A stretch of DNA of 64,000 nt from Polyangiaceae bacterium (lineage in GTDB: Bacteria; Myxococcota_A; Polyangia; Polyangiales; Polyangiaceae): assembly GCA_020633235.1 (NCBI GenBank), contig JACKEA010000010.1:30001-94000 (forward strand), given 5' to 3'. Shown piece by piece: positions 11,030 through 19,355 of this stretch. Under the pieces are notes generated by a model. The model ran no database searches, was not told the DNA's origin, and saw only the letters and a program-made list of their open reading frames with translations. The position numbers and the translations under genes were made by a program. The number at the start of each line of letters is the position of its first letter. Position 1 is the stretch's first letter.

Positions 11030-13414
11030 ATGCTGCCCGCCGTGCGACGAGCAATCGCGACGCTGCTCGCGGGTCTGTGTTGGGCGTCGGGGGCCTCCGC
11101 GCAGGTGAACGCCGTCGAGCTGGCGCGGGCGTTGAAGCAGGCGCCAGGTCGGCTCCGGACCATCGTTCGTGGCACTGCTCCCGGCTTGGTGCAGGTGGCC
11201 CCCGGCATGGCGGCGTTCGAGGGAACGCCGGCGGAGCTCCTCGCCTTCAGCAGTGCGCATCCGAAGCTGTCCTTCGAGTGGGCCCCGCCCCGGCGGCCGC
11301 TGATCGACGCGGCCCGGGTGTGGGTCGGTGCGCCGAGCTTCCAGAACATGACGGGGCTGCGGGGCAAGGGCGTGGTGGTCGGCATCGTCGATACCGGATT
11401 CGACCCGAAGCACCCGGATCTGCAAAACCCTGACGGCAGCACGCGGGTCGCCTGGGCGCTGGACCTGTCGCGCGGGGCCACCGGCCGCCACCCGAGCCTG
11501 GAGACGGAGTTCGGCTGCGTCGATTCGGGCCAATGCGCCATCCTCGACGCGTCGGACATCGACGAGCTGATCGCCAATGGCGGAACCACGGCTCCGCGCG
11601 ACGCGTTCGGCCATGGGACGCACGTCGCTTCCCTGGCCGCCGGCAATGGTCGCTCCACGGACCCTCCACGCTACGCAGGCATCGCCCCGGAAGCCACCTA
11701 CGTCATGGTGCGGGTCACACGCGGGGACGACGGCGCCATCTACGACCCGGACGTCCTGCTCGCGACCAAATTCGTCTTCGATCGCGCGGAGGCTCTCGGC
11801 ATGCCCGCCGTGGTGAACCTGAGTCTGGGCAGCGACTTCGGCGGCCATGACGGCAGCGCGGCGCTGGAGCAGGGCCTGGCGAGCTTCGTCGGGGCGGATC
11901 ATCCCGGCCGGGCCATCGTGGTCGCGGCGGGCAACAGCGCGGGCGTCTACGGCAACATCACGACGGCGTACCCCGAGCCTTTCGGCATTCACACGGAGGT
12001 GCACGTCCCGCGTGCGTCCGTCGCCCGCGTTCCGATCCTGTCGCCCACCTTCGGCCCCGCTACGACGCACGCCACCATCTACATCTGGATTGCCTCGCGT
12101 CCTGGGGACGCCCTCGAGGTGGGTCTCGACGACGCCGACGGCAAGTGGATCGATCCACTGTCACCCGGCCAGGGCGGCAGCTACGAGCAGGGCAACCTCA
12201 CCGCGACGATCATCAACCAGCAGCATCGCGACGGCAGCCCGATCCCCACTGGCAACACGGGCGCGGTGGTGGTGCTCGACGGCTCTTGGAAGAGCGGCTC
12301 CACCTTCGCCCTTCGCCTCCAAGGTCACGGTACGGCGTCTGTGTGGCTCCAGAGCGAAGGGGACCTCAGCCCCGGTGCCGGCAGCACGGGCGCGCTGTTT
12401 CCCAAGGCCACCAAGGAAGGCACCATCGGGATCCCGGCCTCCAGCTCCGAGCTCATCTCCGTCGGCGCCACCATCAACCGCGTGGGCTGGCCGACCCGTG
12501 ACGGCAAGAACGTGAAGATCGAGAGCTTCGGCGCCATGAGCCCGCCCGTCGCGGAATCGACGGCGTACTTCAGCGGTGCCGGTCCCAATGCCCTCGGCCA
12601 GATCAAGCCGGACATCTCGGCGCCGGGAGCTTTCGTGGTGGGCGCCATGTCGAGCCTGGTGGATCCCGCCAAGAACGGCGGCAAGGGTCTGTTCACCGGG
12701 GCCAGCACCTGTGCGGAGCAGCCAGGGTGTCTGGTGGTGGACGATTTCCATGCCGTTACCAGCGGCACCAGCATGGCCGCGCCCATCGTCTCCGGAGCCA
12801 TTGCGCTGCTGCTGTCCCGAAAGCCCACGCTCACCCAACCCGAGCTCCGGGCGGTGTTGCAGGCGGGGGCGCATTGGCCCGTGGGCAAGGTGCTCCTCGA
12901 CCAACAGCTGGGCCCTGGCGTGTTGGATCTGGTCGGCGCGCTGCAAGTGCTGGACGCCGACGTCTCACCCCTCACGGAGATCCCGGACGCCGACCACAGC
13001 TGGCTCTCCCTGGCGAGCTCCTACGCGCACCCCGATCCCGAGTGGCCGTTGATCGGCTTCGTCGAGCTGCGCGGACCGAACGGCATCGCCGACGGCTTCG
13101 ACGCGGAGCGGCTGTCGCTGTCCGCCACCCACGGGAGCATCAGTGAAGCCCTTACCCGCGTGGCGCCCGGGCTGTGGCGTTTTGCCGTGGCGGCCCCCGC
13201 GAACAGCGGCGGACAGCAGCTTTCCCTGGCGTTGAGCTTCGACGGCAAGCCGCTCTTGCAACGAAATGTCGCCATCGCCGTCGATCGTTGGGTGGCTGAG
13301 GAAGGCGTGAGCACGCAGGGGGGCTGCAGCGTGGGGCGAGGCCGCGGCAGGCTCTTCGCGTTCGCCCTCCTCGCGTTGGGGCTCGCCGCCCTGACCCGTC
13401 GGAGGTGGTCGTGA
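11030..13414 (+). CDS. Subtilisin-family (S8) serine protease with MYXO-CTERM-like anchor
   Basis: The 794-residue exported protease has a signal peptide ending near SGASAQ. The S8 catalytic triad is seen in VVGIVDTGFD (Asp), GHGTHVASLAAGNG (His) and GTSMAAPIVSGA (Ser). A region between His and Ser (roughly 320-500) is an inserted beta-rich domain typical of large subtilases. The C terminus GCSVGRGRG, then a hydrophobic helix and LTRRRWS, matches the tripartite MYXO-CTERM sorting signal, so surface anchoring after Cys processing is expected. It overlaps the next gene by four bases (GTGA), indicating an operon. Confidence 0.92.
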   Translation: MLPAVRRAIATLLAGLCWASGASAQVNAVELARALKQAPGRLRTIVRGTAPGLVQVAPGMAAFEGTPAELLAFSSAHPKLSFEWAPPRRPLIDAARVWVGAPSFQNMTGLRGKGVVVGIVDTGFDPKHPDLQNPDGSTRVAWALDLSRGATGRHPSLETEFGCVDSGQCAILDASDIDELIANGGTTAPRDAFGHGTHVASLAAGNGRSTDPPRYAGIAPEATYVMVRVTRGDDGAIYDPDVLLATKFVFDRAEALGMPAVVNLSLGSDFGGHDGSAALEQGLASFVGADHPGRAIVVAAGNSAGVYGNITTAYPEPFGIHTEVHVPRASVARVPILSPTFGPATTHATIYIWIASRPGDALEVGLDDADGKWIDPLSPGQGGSYEQGNLTATIINQQHRDGSPIPTGNTGAVVVLDGSWKSGSTFALRLQGHGTASVWLQSEGDLSPGAGSTGALFPKATKEGTIGIPASSSELISVGATINRVGWPTRDGKNVKIESFGAMSPPVAESTAYFSGAGPNALGQIKPDISAPGAFVVGAMSSLVDPAKNGGKGLFTGASTCAEQPGCLVVDDFHAVTSGTSMAAPIVSGAIALLLSRKPTLTQPELRAVLQAGAHWPVGKVLLDQQLGPGVLDLVGALQVLDADVSPLTEIPDADHSWLSLASSYAHPDPEWPLIGFVELRGPNGIADGFDAERLSLSATHGSISEALTRVAPGLWRFAVAAPANSGGQQLSLALSFDGKPLLQRNVAIAVDRWVAEEGVSTQGGCSVGRGRGRLFAFALLALGLAALTRRRWS

Positions 13415-13929
13415 AGCTCCTCGGTCTCGCGCTGCTGTGCGTCGCGTGTCAGCCGCCAGCGATGACTCCCACGCTGGAGCCTGAACAACCCGCCCCGACG
13501 CGGCGGCCCGCCGCCCCGGCTCCGCCACCCCCCGCCCCCACCAAGCCGCCGCCTCCAAAGCAGGACACCGCGCCGCCACCGCTGTCGTCACCGAACCCCT
13601 TGGTGGATGGCGGCGCGCCCGTGGAAGACGCCGCTCCGCCACCCCCCGCCGGGCCGCCCAAGACAACCGAAGTCGCTCTGGCGCAAGCCGGTCGCGCGGT
13701 GCTCGGTTGCTTCGACGACCAGACCGAGAACACCGGCAAGCTCTTGGTCCGCGTCACCGTGGACACCTCGGGCAAGGTCACCCACATAGATATCGTCAAG
13801 GACAAGAGCACCGCCGCGCTGCTCGGCGGCGCTTTCGAGAGCTGCGTCCGCGGCGTGTTCGAACGCCAGCCGTTCCCGTCCCGTAGCACCGAGGCGGTGA
13901 TCGACGTGCCGCTCGATTTCAAACCCTAA
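13411..13929 (+). CDS. Pro-rich lipoprotein with AgmX/PglI-TonB-like C-terminal domain
   Basis: GTG 13411 overlaps the protease stop as GTGA and sits 5 bases after GGAGG (13401-13405), which decides the start over the GTG two codons earlier. The product has a lipobox (LGLALLCVAC) and a Pro/Ala-rich linker of about 70 residues that could span the periplasm. A C-terminal domain (LGCFDDQ...GKLLVRVTVDTSGKVTHIDIV...CVRGVFERQPFP) resembles the AgmX/PglI domain of myxobacterial motility and envelope proteins. It is probably an envelope-spanning or outer-membrane partner, with specific role unknown. Confidence 0.72.
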   Translation: MKLLGLALLCVACQPPAMTPTLEPEQPAPTRRPAAPAPPPPAPTKPPPPKQDTAPPPLSSPNPLVDGGAPVEDAAPPPPAGPPKTTEVALAQAGRAVLGCFDDQTENTGKLLVRVTVDTSGKVTHIDIVKDKSTAALLGGAFESCVRGVFERQPFPSRSTEAVIDVPLDFKP

Positions 13930-15221
13930 AGCTTCGTCAGATACACCGTGCACTCGTGCGGCTCGGCCGGTGTCACGTCGGGATCGAAAGGGTGCGCGAG
14001 ATCTACGCCGCCGAGGTTCATGCCGACCACGATCACGCCCACGGCGCCCTCGAGATTGACGAGCTGCTGTTCCACGTGGGTCGCTCGTTCCTTGAACGGC
14101 GCCGCGATTCGGCGCAGCTCGTTGCCCGCGGCGTCCACCACCACCAACGTCCAATAGAAGGTGACCGGCGCTTCCCATTCCGCCTGGAACGCCAGTGTTT
14201 CTCCCTGCATCGGTTGATCCAGCCCCAGCCATACGTACATCGATCCGGTGGGGTAGATGGCCCGCTGCGATGCCACGCGTCGAGGCAAGCTGGACAGCGG
14301 CAGGCTCCAATCGAAACGCACCCGACTGTCCATGAAGGCGCGGGTCACGGCCAGGTCCCCCATCACCTCCGCCATCTTTCGAGGGGTGTCCCCCAGGGTG
14401 TGGCGCAGCACGTCGAAGACGTCGGGCTCGTTGTCCCACTGCCACGCGTTGGGCGCCGTCTTGCTCGCGGCCGCGCCGAGCAAGGCGGTGCCCAACGCCG
14501 CGAGGTGTCCTTGGCCCCGCCGCTCGTCGAGCAGATCGAAGAGCAGCGCTCCTCGAAGCAACCCGAGCTCGGGGTGCAGCTGTGCGTCGTCCAGCTCTTC
14601 GTCGTCCAGGGCCGTGGGCGAGCCCACGATGTGCCACAGGTGGGCGGCGTATCCGCGCCGCACCGCGGGAGTGGTGCCGGCATCCAGCCGCCAGGCGATG
14701 GCCTCTCCCACGCACACCGTGGCTTGCCGCTCGAGCAGCGCCGGTCCGTCCAGCACGCAGAAGGCGGAGGCGCTGTCGAAGCGAGTGACCTCCGGAGCGT
14801 CGTGCTCGGAACGCAGCGCTCCCGAGCCCTCCGCGTTCAGGTACAGGTCCAGGGCGTTGCTCCCGCCGAGGCCTCCATCCGTCAGCGGCGCCGGCAGCTG
14901 GAGCACGTCCACCAGCTTGCGATAGGCGTTCTCCAAGGCGGCGAGGGCCTTGCGCGCCACTGCCGGCGAGACCCCCGGAGCGGGGTGAACGCACACTCGA
15001 CCATCGAAGCTACAAGCTGGATTTGCCGGCGGCCGAGGGATCTCAGCCGCCATCGGGGCCCCCGTGGGCAGCCAGGGGTCGGTTTCCACCGGCGCCTTCG
15101 GCTCTGCCGCGCCACCTCCCATCAGCATGCCCCGGTCCTGGACGTGCTGCCCTCGCGCTGGCGACCCCCAAGCGAGGCCCGCCAGAAGCAGAAGCACCGG
15201 AGATTTGACACCCTGTCGCAC
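13926..15221 (-). CDS. Exported protein of unknown function
   Basis: I do not recognise the family. The GTG start at 15221 gives 431 residues opening with a clear signal peptide (SPVLLLLAGLAWGSPARG). The long upstream extension of the frame is spurious because it runs under the divergent gene at 15245. The middle (about 110-310) is alpha-helical with many Leu/Ala and Cys residues (FDGRVCVHP, AFCVLDG, QATVCVGEA), somewhat like a helical scaffold with a buried disulfide. The last 100 residues look like a beta-sandwich (MYVWLGLDQPMQGETLAFQ...TFYWTLVVVDAAGNELR). It overlaps the 13411 gene end by 4 bp, convergent. Confidence 0.6.
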   Translation of the reverse strand: MRQGVKSPVLLLLAGLAWGSPARGQHVQDRGMLMGGGAAEPKAPVETDPWLPTGAPMAAEIPRPPANPACSFDGRVCVHPAPGVSPAVARKALAALENAYRKLVDVLQLPAPLTDGGLGGSNALDLYLNAEGSGALRSEHDAPEVTRFDSASAFCVLDGPALLERQATVCVGEAIAWRLDAGTTPAVRRGYAAHLWHIVGSPTALDDEELDDAQLHPELGLLRGALLFDLLDERRGQGHLAALGTALLGAAASKTAPNAWQWDNEPDVFDVLRHTLGDTPRKMAEVMGDLAVTRAFMDSRVRFDWSLPLSSLPRRVASQRAIYPTGSMYVWLGLDQPMQGETLAFQAEWEAPVTFYWTLVVVDAAGNELRRIAAPFKERATHVEQQLVNLEGAVGVIVVGMNLGGVDLAHPFDPDVTPAEPHECTVYLTKL

Positions 15222-15235
15222 GGCCGCCCTATACT
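15205..15235 (+). promoter_or_regulatory. Sigma-70-type promoter giving a probably leaderless transcript
   Basis: TTGACA (15205-15210) and TATACT (15230-15235) are near-consensus, though the 19-bp spacer is long. The predicted start at about 15242-15245 coincides with the ATG at 15245, so the mRNA may be leaderless. The -35 lies inside the 5' coding end of the divergent gene. Confidence 0.5.
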
Positions 15236-15244
15236 GGCATACCC

Positions 15245-15775
15245 ATGGGTTCCCCGCGTTTCGACCCCTCGCGAGCCGTGAAGTTCGATCTCGCTTCCGG
15301 GCAGATCGACGCCGATGGCTCGCGTGTCGTGATCCCCGCCGATGCTGTGATGCAGCTTTGGCGTGCCGCGGGTGAGGACGCCCAGCGGGATTTCGGCCGA
15401 CGTATCGGCACCGAGATTGGCCGGCAAATCGCCGAGCAGCTCGAAACTCCCGCCGAAGCCAGCATCGAGTCGGTGCTGGAGCACCTCGGTGGACACCTCG
15501 CCCTGCTCGGTTTCGGCTCCTTGAGCCTCGAGCGCTGGGGGCAGGCGTTGGTGCTGGTGGTCGAAGGGTCGCCTCTGGACGACGCGCTGATTGCCGCCGT
15601 GCTGGAAGGAGCCATCCAGCGTGGCCTGGGCCGCGACGTGCATGCGGTGCCGTTGGTGCCCTCGCGGTTCTTGATGACCGGCGCAACCGGCGCGGGTCGC
15701 GCACGCGGTTGGTTGGAAGAGGGCGTGCGTTGGTCCGAGGTGATCGCGCGGCTCCACGAGCGAGGTGACGCGTGA
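15245..15775 (+). CDS. Conserved-looking protein of unknown function
   Basis: I do not recognise the 176-residue product. It has no signal peptide or membrane helix. A helix-rich start (VVIPADAVMQLWRAAGEDAQRDFGRRIGTEIGRQI) and an alpha/beta core (VEGSPLDDALIAAVLEGAIQRGL) vaguely recall V4R/hydrocarbon-binding-type small-molecule domains, but that is a weak impression. The downstream acidic protein starts within its stop codon (GTGA), so the pair is translationally coupled and probably works together in the cytoplasm. Confidence 0.65.
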   Translation: MGSPRFDPSRAVKFDLASGQIDADGSRVVIPADAVMQLWRAAGEDAQRDFGRRIGTEIGRQIAEQLETPAEASIESVLEHLGGHLALLGFGSLSLERWGQALVLVVEGSPLDDALIAAVLEGAIQRGLGRDVHAVPLVPSRFLMTGATGAGRARGWLEEGVRWSEVIARLHERGDA

Positions 15776-16533
15776 GCACGGAGCAGATCGGCCGACTGGA
15801 AGCATTGCTCGCGCGCATTCAGCAGAACGCGGCGAAGCCACGGCCGCCCCGAGCGGTGGTGGCCCCCCCGGCGGTCGAGGTCGAAGAAGAAGAAGTCGCC
15901 ATGTCCGCCCCGGAGATCGAGGCGCACGAAGAGGACTTCGGCATCCCTCCCATGGAGGAGCCGCCGCCGGCCATCGAAGCGGAGCCCATCGAGGACCTCG
16001 AGCTGCTCGACGAAGAAGAGTTCGTGGACCTCACGGAGGCGGAGGTCGAGGAAGAAGAGCCGCCGGCGTCCTCGCGCCGTCCCAAAGCCGCCAGCAGCAT
16101 GGACGAAGCGCTGGCTGGCGCAGCGGAACAGCTCGACATGGAGGAAGGCCGGGAAATCCCGCTCAAGACGCCGCCTCCAGAGTCCGGACCGCAGGAAGCA
16201 CCGCCGCCTCAAGGCTTCGCGCAGCCGCCGTTGCCAGACGACTTGCTGGAAGCCGACATCAGTGGTCCGCGCCCGGAGCAGCTGGGCCAGACCGTGGAGC
16301 TCGAAGAGGGCGAGCCTGCAGAGCTCGAGCTGAGTGAAGCGCCGCCCGCCATTGCCGAGCCCGCGGTGGAGGAAGAGCCGCCCATCAGCGCGGAGTCCGT
16401 GGCGATCCAGCCGGAAGTGTTCACTCGCCCCGCCGCGGAGGGCGTGCCCGCGCAGTTTGCCAGCGCGGTGAAGACGTTCCGCCCCTCCACCTTCCTCGAG
16501 CTGCTCGACGCCTCGCTGTCTCTCGGCGAGTAA
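15772..16533 (+). CDS. Highly acidic, low-complexity cytoplasmic protein
   Basis: The 253-residue product is dominated by Glu, Pro and Ala. It has runs such as EVEEEEVAM and LLDEEEFVDL, very few basic residues after position 30 and no Cys. The only regular parts are a short N-terminal helix (STEQIGRLEALLARIQQNAA) and a C-terminal helix (PSTFLELLDASLSL). This suggests a disordered linker or scaffold with peptide motifs at both ends. It starts at GTG 15772, overlapping the previous stop by four bases. Function is unknown. Confidence 0.65.
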   Translation: MSTEQIGRLEALLARIQQNAAKPRPPRAVVAPPAVEVEEEEVAMSAPEIEAHEEDFGIPPMEEPPPAIEAEPIEDLELLDEEEFVDLTEAEVEEEEPPASSRRPKAASSMDEALAGAAEQLDMEEGREIPLKTPPPESGPQEAPPPQGFAQPPLPDDLLEADISGPRPEQLGQTVELEEGEPAELELSEAPPAIAEPAVEEEPPISAESVAIQPEVFTRPAAEGVPAQFASAVKTFRPSTFLELLDASLSLGE

Positions 16534-16571
16534 CGCTTGCTGAGCCCGACGAGGCTCGCTACGACGGTCGC

Positions 16572-17543
16572 ATGAAGCTCGCGACCCTACGCAATGGCAC
16601 TCGGGATGGCGCCCTGATCGTGGTGCACCCGGGCGGCACCTCCTACGCCGACGCCAAGGACATCGCGCCCACGCTGCAGGCGGCCCTCGACGACTGGGAG
16701 CGCGCCCAGCCCGCGCTGCGAAAGCTCGCTGACTCGCTGGCCCAGGGCGGCGGCACGCCCCTCGACTTCGACAAGCTCGATGCGCCGCTGCCACGCGCCT
16801 ACGAATGGGTCGACGGCTCCGCGTACATCAATCACATCGTCTTGGTGCGCAAGGCACGCAACGCCGAGCCGCCGGAGACGCTGCGTACGGATCCGCTGGT
16901 GTACCAGGGCGGTTCCGGCAAGCTCCTCGGTCCCCGGGACGCCATCGAGCTGCCGAACCCCGAGTGGGGACTGGACTTCGAAGCGGAGGTCGCCGTGGTC
17001 CTCGGCGACACGCCCCGGGGCGTGAAAGCTGCCGACGCGAGCCAGTACATCCGCCTGTTCCTGCTGGCCAACGACGTCACCTTCCGAAACCTCATCCCGC
17101 CGGAGCTGGCCAAGGGGTTCGGGTTCTTCACCAGCAAACCGGCCACGGCCTTTTCCCCCTTCGCCATCACCCCGGACGAGCTCGGGAGCGCCTTCCAGGA
17201 CGGCCGAGTCCACCTCCGCCTCCGCTCCACCTACAACGGCAAGCTGGTCGGCGACCCGGAAGCCGGCCCGGAGATGCACTTCTCGTTCTTCCAGCTCATC
17301 GAGCACATCACCAAGACCCGCGCCTACACCGCCGGCACCATCTTGGGCAGCGGCACCGTGTCCAACGAGGATCGCGCCCGCGGCATCTCGTGCTTGGCGG
17401 AGCGCCGCATGATCGAGACCATCGAAAACGGCAAGCCCACCACGCCGTTCATGAAAGCTGGGGACACCATCGAGATCGAGATGGCCGACGCAAGCGGCAA
17501 GGATCTGTTCGGCAAGATCTCCCAGCGCGTGGTGTCGGCGTGA
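16572..17543 (+). CDS. Fumarylacetoacetate hydrolase family protein
   Basis: The 323-residue protein belongs to the FAH family, which splits a C-C bond in beta-diketo acids using a metal held by acidic residues. The metal-binding block LDFEAEVAVVLGDTPR is visible, followed by LANDVTFRN, KGFGFFTSKPATAFSP and GTILGSGTVSNED. Because it is the first gene of a cluster with maleylacetoacetate isomerase, HPPD and homogentisate dioxygenase, it is most likely the fumarylacetoacetase ending tyrosine degradation (fumarate plus acetoacetate). It overlaps the next gene by 4 bp (GTGA). Confidence 0.9.
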   Translation: MKLATLRNGTRDGALIVVHPGGTSYADAKDIAPTLQAALDDWERAQPALRKLADSLAQGGGTPLDFDKLDAPLPRAYEWVDGSAYINHIVLVRKARNAEPPETLRTDPLVYQGGSGKLLGPRDAIELPNPEWGLDFEAEVAVVLGDTPRGVKAADASQYIRLFLLANDVTFRNLIPPELAKGFGFFTSKPATAFSPFAITPDELGSAFQDGRVHLRLRSTYNGKLVGDPEAGPEMHFSFFQLIEHITKTRAYTAGTILGSGTVSNEDRARGISCLAERRMIETIENGKPTTPFMKAGDTIEIEMADASGKDLFGKISQRVVSA

Positions 17544-18190
17544 AGCTGTACAGCTACTGGCGGTCGAGCAGCGCCTGGCGCGTGCGCATCGTGCTCGAGC
17601 TGAAGGGCGTCTCCTACGAGTACGTTCCCGTGCACCTGCTGCGAAACGGCGGCGAGCAGCTGGCGGACGCCTTCCGCGCCAAGAACCCGCAACAACAGGT
17701 CCCGGTCTTGGAGATCGAGGAGAACGGCGAGACGATCCGCCTCGCCCAGTCCGTGGCCATCGTGGAGTACCTGGAGGAGACGCTTCCGGATCCCAAGCTT
17801 TTGGTTGGCTCGGCGCGGGACCACGCGCACGTCCGGCGTCTCGTGGAAATGGTCAATTCCGGCATCCAACCGCTGCAGAACTTGCAGGTGCTGAAGCGCA
17901 TCAAGGCGCTGGGCGCCGATCCGCAGGAGTGGGGTCGGCGCGTCATCAGCGACGGGTTCGCGGCTCTGGAGGCCGCCATGGCCGCCCGCGCGGGTCGCTA
18001 CGCGTTCGGTGACACCGTGACCCTGGCGGACGTGTACCTCGTGCCCCAGATGTACAATGCGCGGCGCTTCGACGTTCCGCTCGAAGCGTATCCAACTCTC
18101 ACTCGGGTGGAGCAGGCCTTGACGGAGCTCGAGGCCTTCCGCCGTGCACACCCCGACGTCCAGCCGGACGCCGAGGTCGCCAGCAACTGA
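17540..18190 (+). CDS. maiA: Maleylacetoacetate isomerase (zeta-class GST)
   Basis: The 216-residue product has the zeta glutathione-transferase signature SSSAWRVRI near the N terminus, the glutathione-site AQSVAIVEYLEE and a C-terminal all-helical domain (ADVYLVPQMYNARRF). It isomerises maleylacetoacetate to fumarylacetoacetate. GTG 17540 overlaps the preceding stop as GTGA, which fixes the start. It is the second gene of the tyrosine catabolic operon. Confidence 0.93.
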   Translation: MKLYSYWRSSSAWRVRIVLELKGVSYEYVPVHLLRNGGEQLADAFRAKNPQQQVPVLEIEENGETIRLAQSVAIVEYLEETLPDPKLLVGSARDHAHVRRLVEMVNSGIQPLQNLQVLKRIKALGADPQEWGRRVISDGFAALEAAMAARAGRYAFGDTVTLADVYLVPQMYNARRFDVPLEAYPTLTRVEQALTELEAFRRAHPDVQPDAEVASN

Positions 18191-18200
18191 AGGAGAACGC

Positions 18201-19355
18201 ATGCCCCAGGTCGAGTCCCTCGGTCTCCAGCGCGTGGAGGCCATCCACTACTACGTCCGCGATCTCGAGCGCAGCCGGCGCTTCTACGTCGATCGCATGG
18301 ACTTTGCGGAGATCGGGGAGAGCAGCGAGGCCCTGGCGGAGGGTGGCAAGCAGCGCTCCGCCGCGTTCTCCGCGGGAGATTGCGTGATCCTGTGCTCCGA
18401 GCCTGTGGGCAAGGGCGGCCGCGCGGCGCGCTTCCTCAACAAGCACCCGGACGGCGTGGGCACCATCATCTTCCAGGTGGAGGACATTCGCCGGACCTTC
18501 GAGCTGCTCGATGGCCGCGGCGGAACGCCCATCGACGAGATCCAGCATTTCGAGGACGACGGCGGCAAGCTCGCCACCTTCAGCATCACCACGCCCTTCG
18601 GCGACACCACCTTTCGCTTCGTTCAGCGTGATGGCTACCGAGCGTTGCTCCCCGGCTTCGTGCACCACGCCGCGCCCAAGGGCGGCAAGAACGCGTTCGG
18701 CTTCGACGCCTTCGATCACATCACGTCGAACTTCCAGACCATGAGCCCAGCGCTCTTGTGGATGGAGCACGTGATGGGCTTCGAGCGCTACTGGGGCGTG
18801 GAGTTCCACACCGACGACGTGTCCCAGCGCGAGACGGGCATTGGCACCGGCCTCCGCTCCATCGTGATGTGGGATCCGAAGTCCGGAGTGAAGTTCGCCA
18901 ACAACGAGCCGTACCGCCCGCACTTTCGCGCCTCTCAGATCAACCTCTTCAACGAAGACCACCGCGGCGATGGCGTGCAGCACGTGGCCATCACGGTGAA
19001 GGAGATCCTCGGCGCCGTGCGCGGCCTGCGGGCGCGCGGGGTGGAGTTCATGCCCACCCCCGGCAGCTATTACGACATGCTTCCGGATCGTCTCGAGCGC
19101 ATCGGCGTGAAGAAGATCGACGAGGACGTGGCGGTGCTCCGGGACCTCGAGATCTTGGTGGATGGCGGCGAAAACCACTCCTACCTGTTGCAGATCTTCC
19201 TGAAGGACTCGGCGGGCTTGTACGAGCAGCCGGAGGCGGGGCCGTTCTTCTACGAGATCATCCAGCGCAAGGGGGACTCCGGCTTCGGTGCCGGCAACTT
19301 CCGCGCGCTGTTCGAGAGCATCGAGCGAGAGCAGCAGAGCGGGGGTCGCGTCTGA
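18201..19355 (+). CDS. hppD: 4-Hydroxyphenylpyruvate dioxygenase
   Basis: This non-haem iron enzyme turns 4-hydroxyphenylpyruvate into homogentisate. The 384-residue product has two glyoxalase-type halves. The metal ligands are seen as FDHITSN (His), GVQHVAI (His) and FYEIIQRKG (Glu), and the C terminus ends with the usual GFGAGNFRALFESIEREQ. AGGAG at 18191-18195 lies 5 bases before ATG 18201, fixing the start. It is joined to the next gene by a TGATG overlap. Confidence 0.96.
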   Translation: MPQVESLGLQRVEAIHYYVRDLERSRRFYVDRMDFAEIGESSEALAEGGKQRSAAFSAGDCVILCSEPVGKGGRAARFLNKHPDGVGTIIFQVEDIRRTFELLDGRGGTPIDEIQHFEDDGGKLATFSITTPFGDTTFRFVQRDGYRALLPGFVHHAAPKGGKNAFGFDAFDHITSNFQTMSPALLWMEHVMGFERYWGVEFHTDDVSQRETGIGTGLRSIVMWDPKSGVKFANNEPYRPHFRASQINLFNEDHRGDGVQHVAITVKEILGAVRGLRARGVEFMPTPGSYYDMLPDRLERIGVKKIDEDVAVLRDLEILVDGGENHSYLLQIFLKDSAGLYEQPEAGPFFYEIIQRKGDSGFGAGNFRALFESIEREQQSGGRV

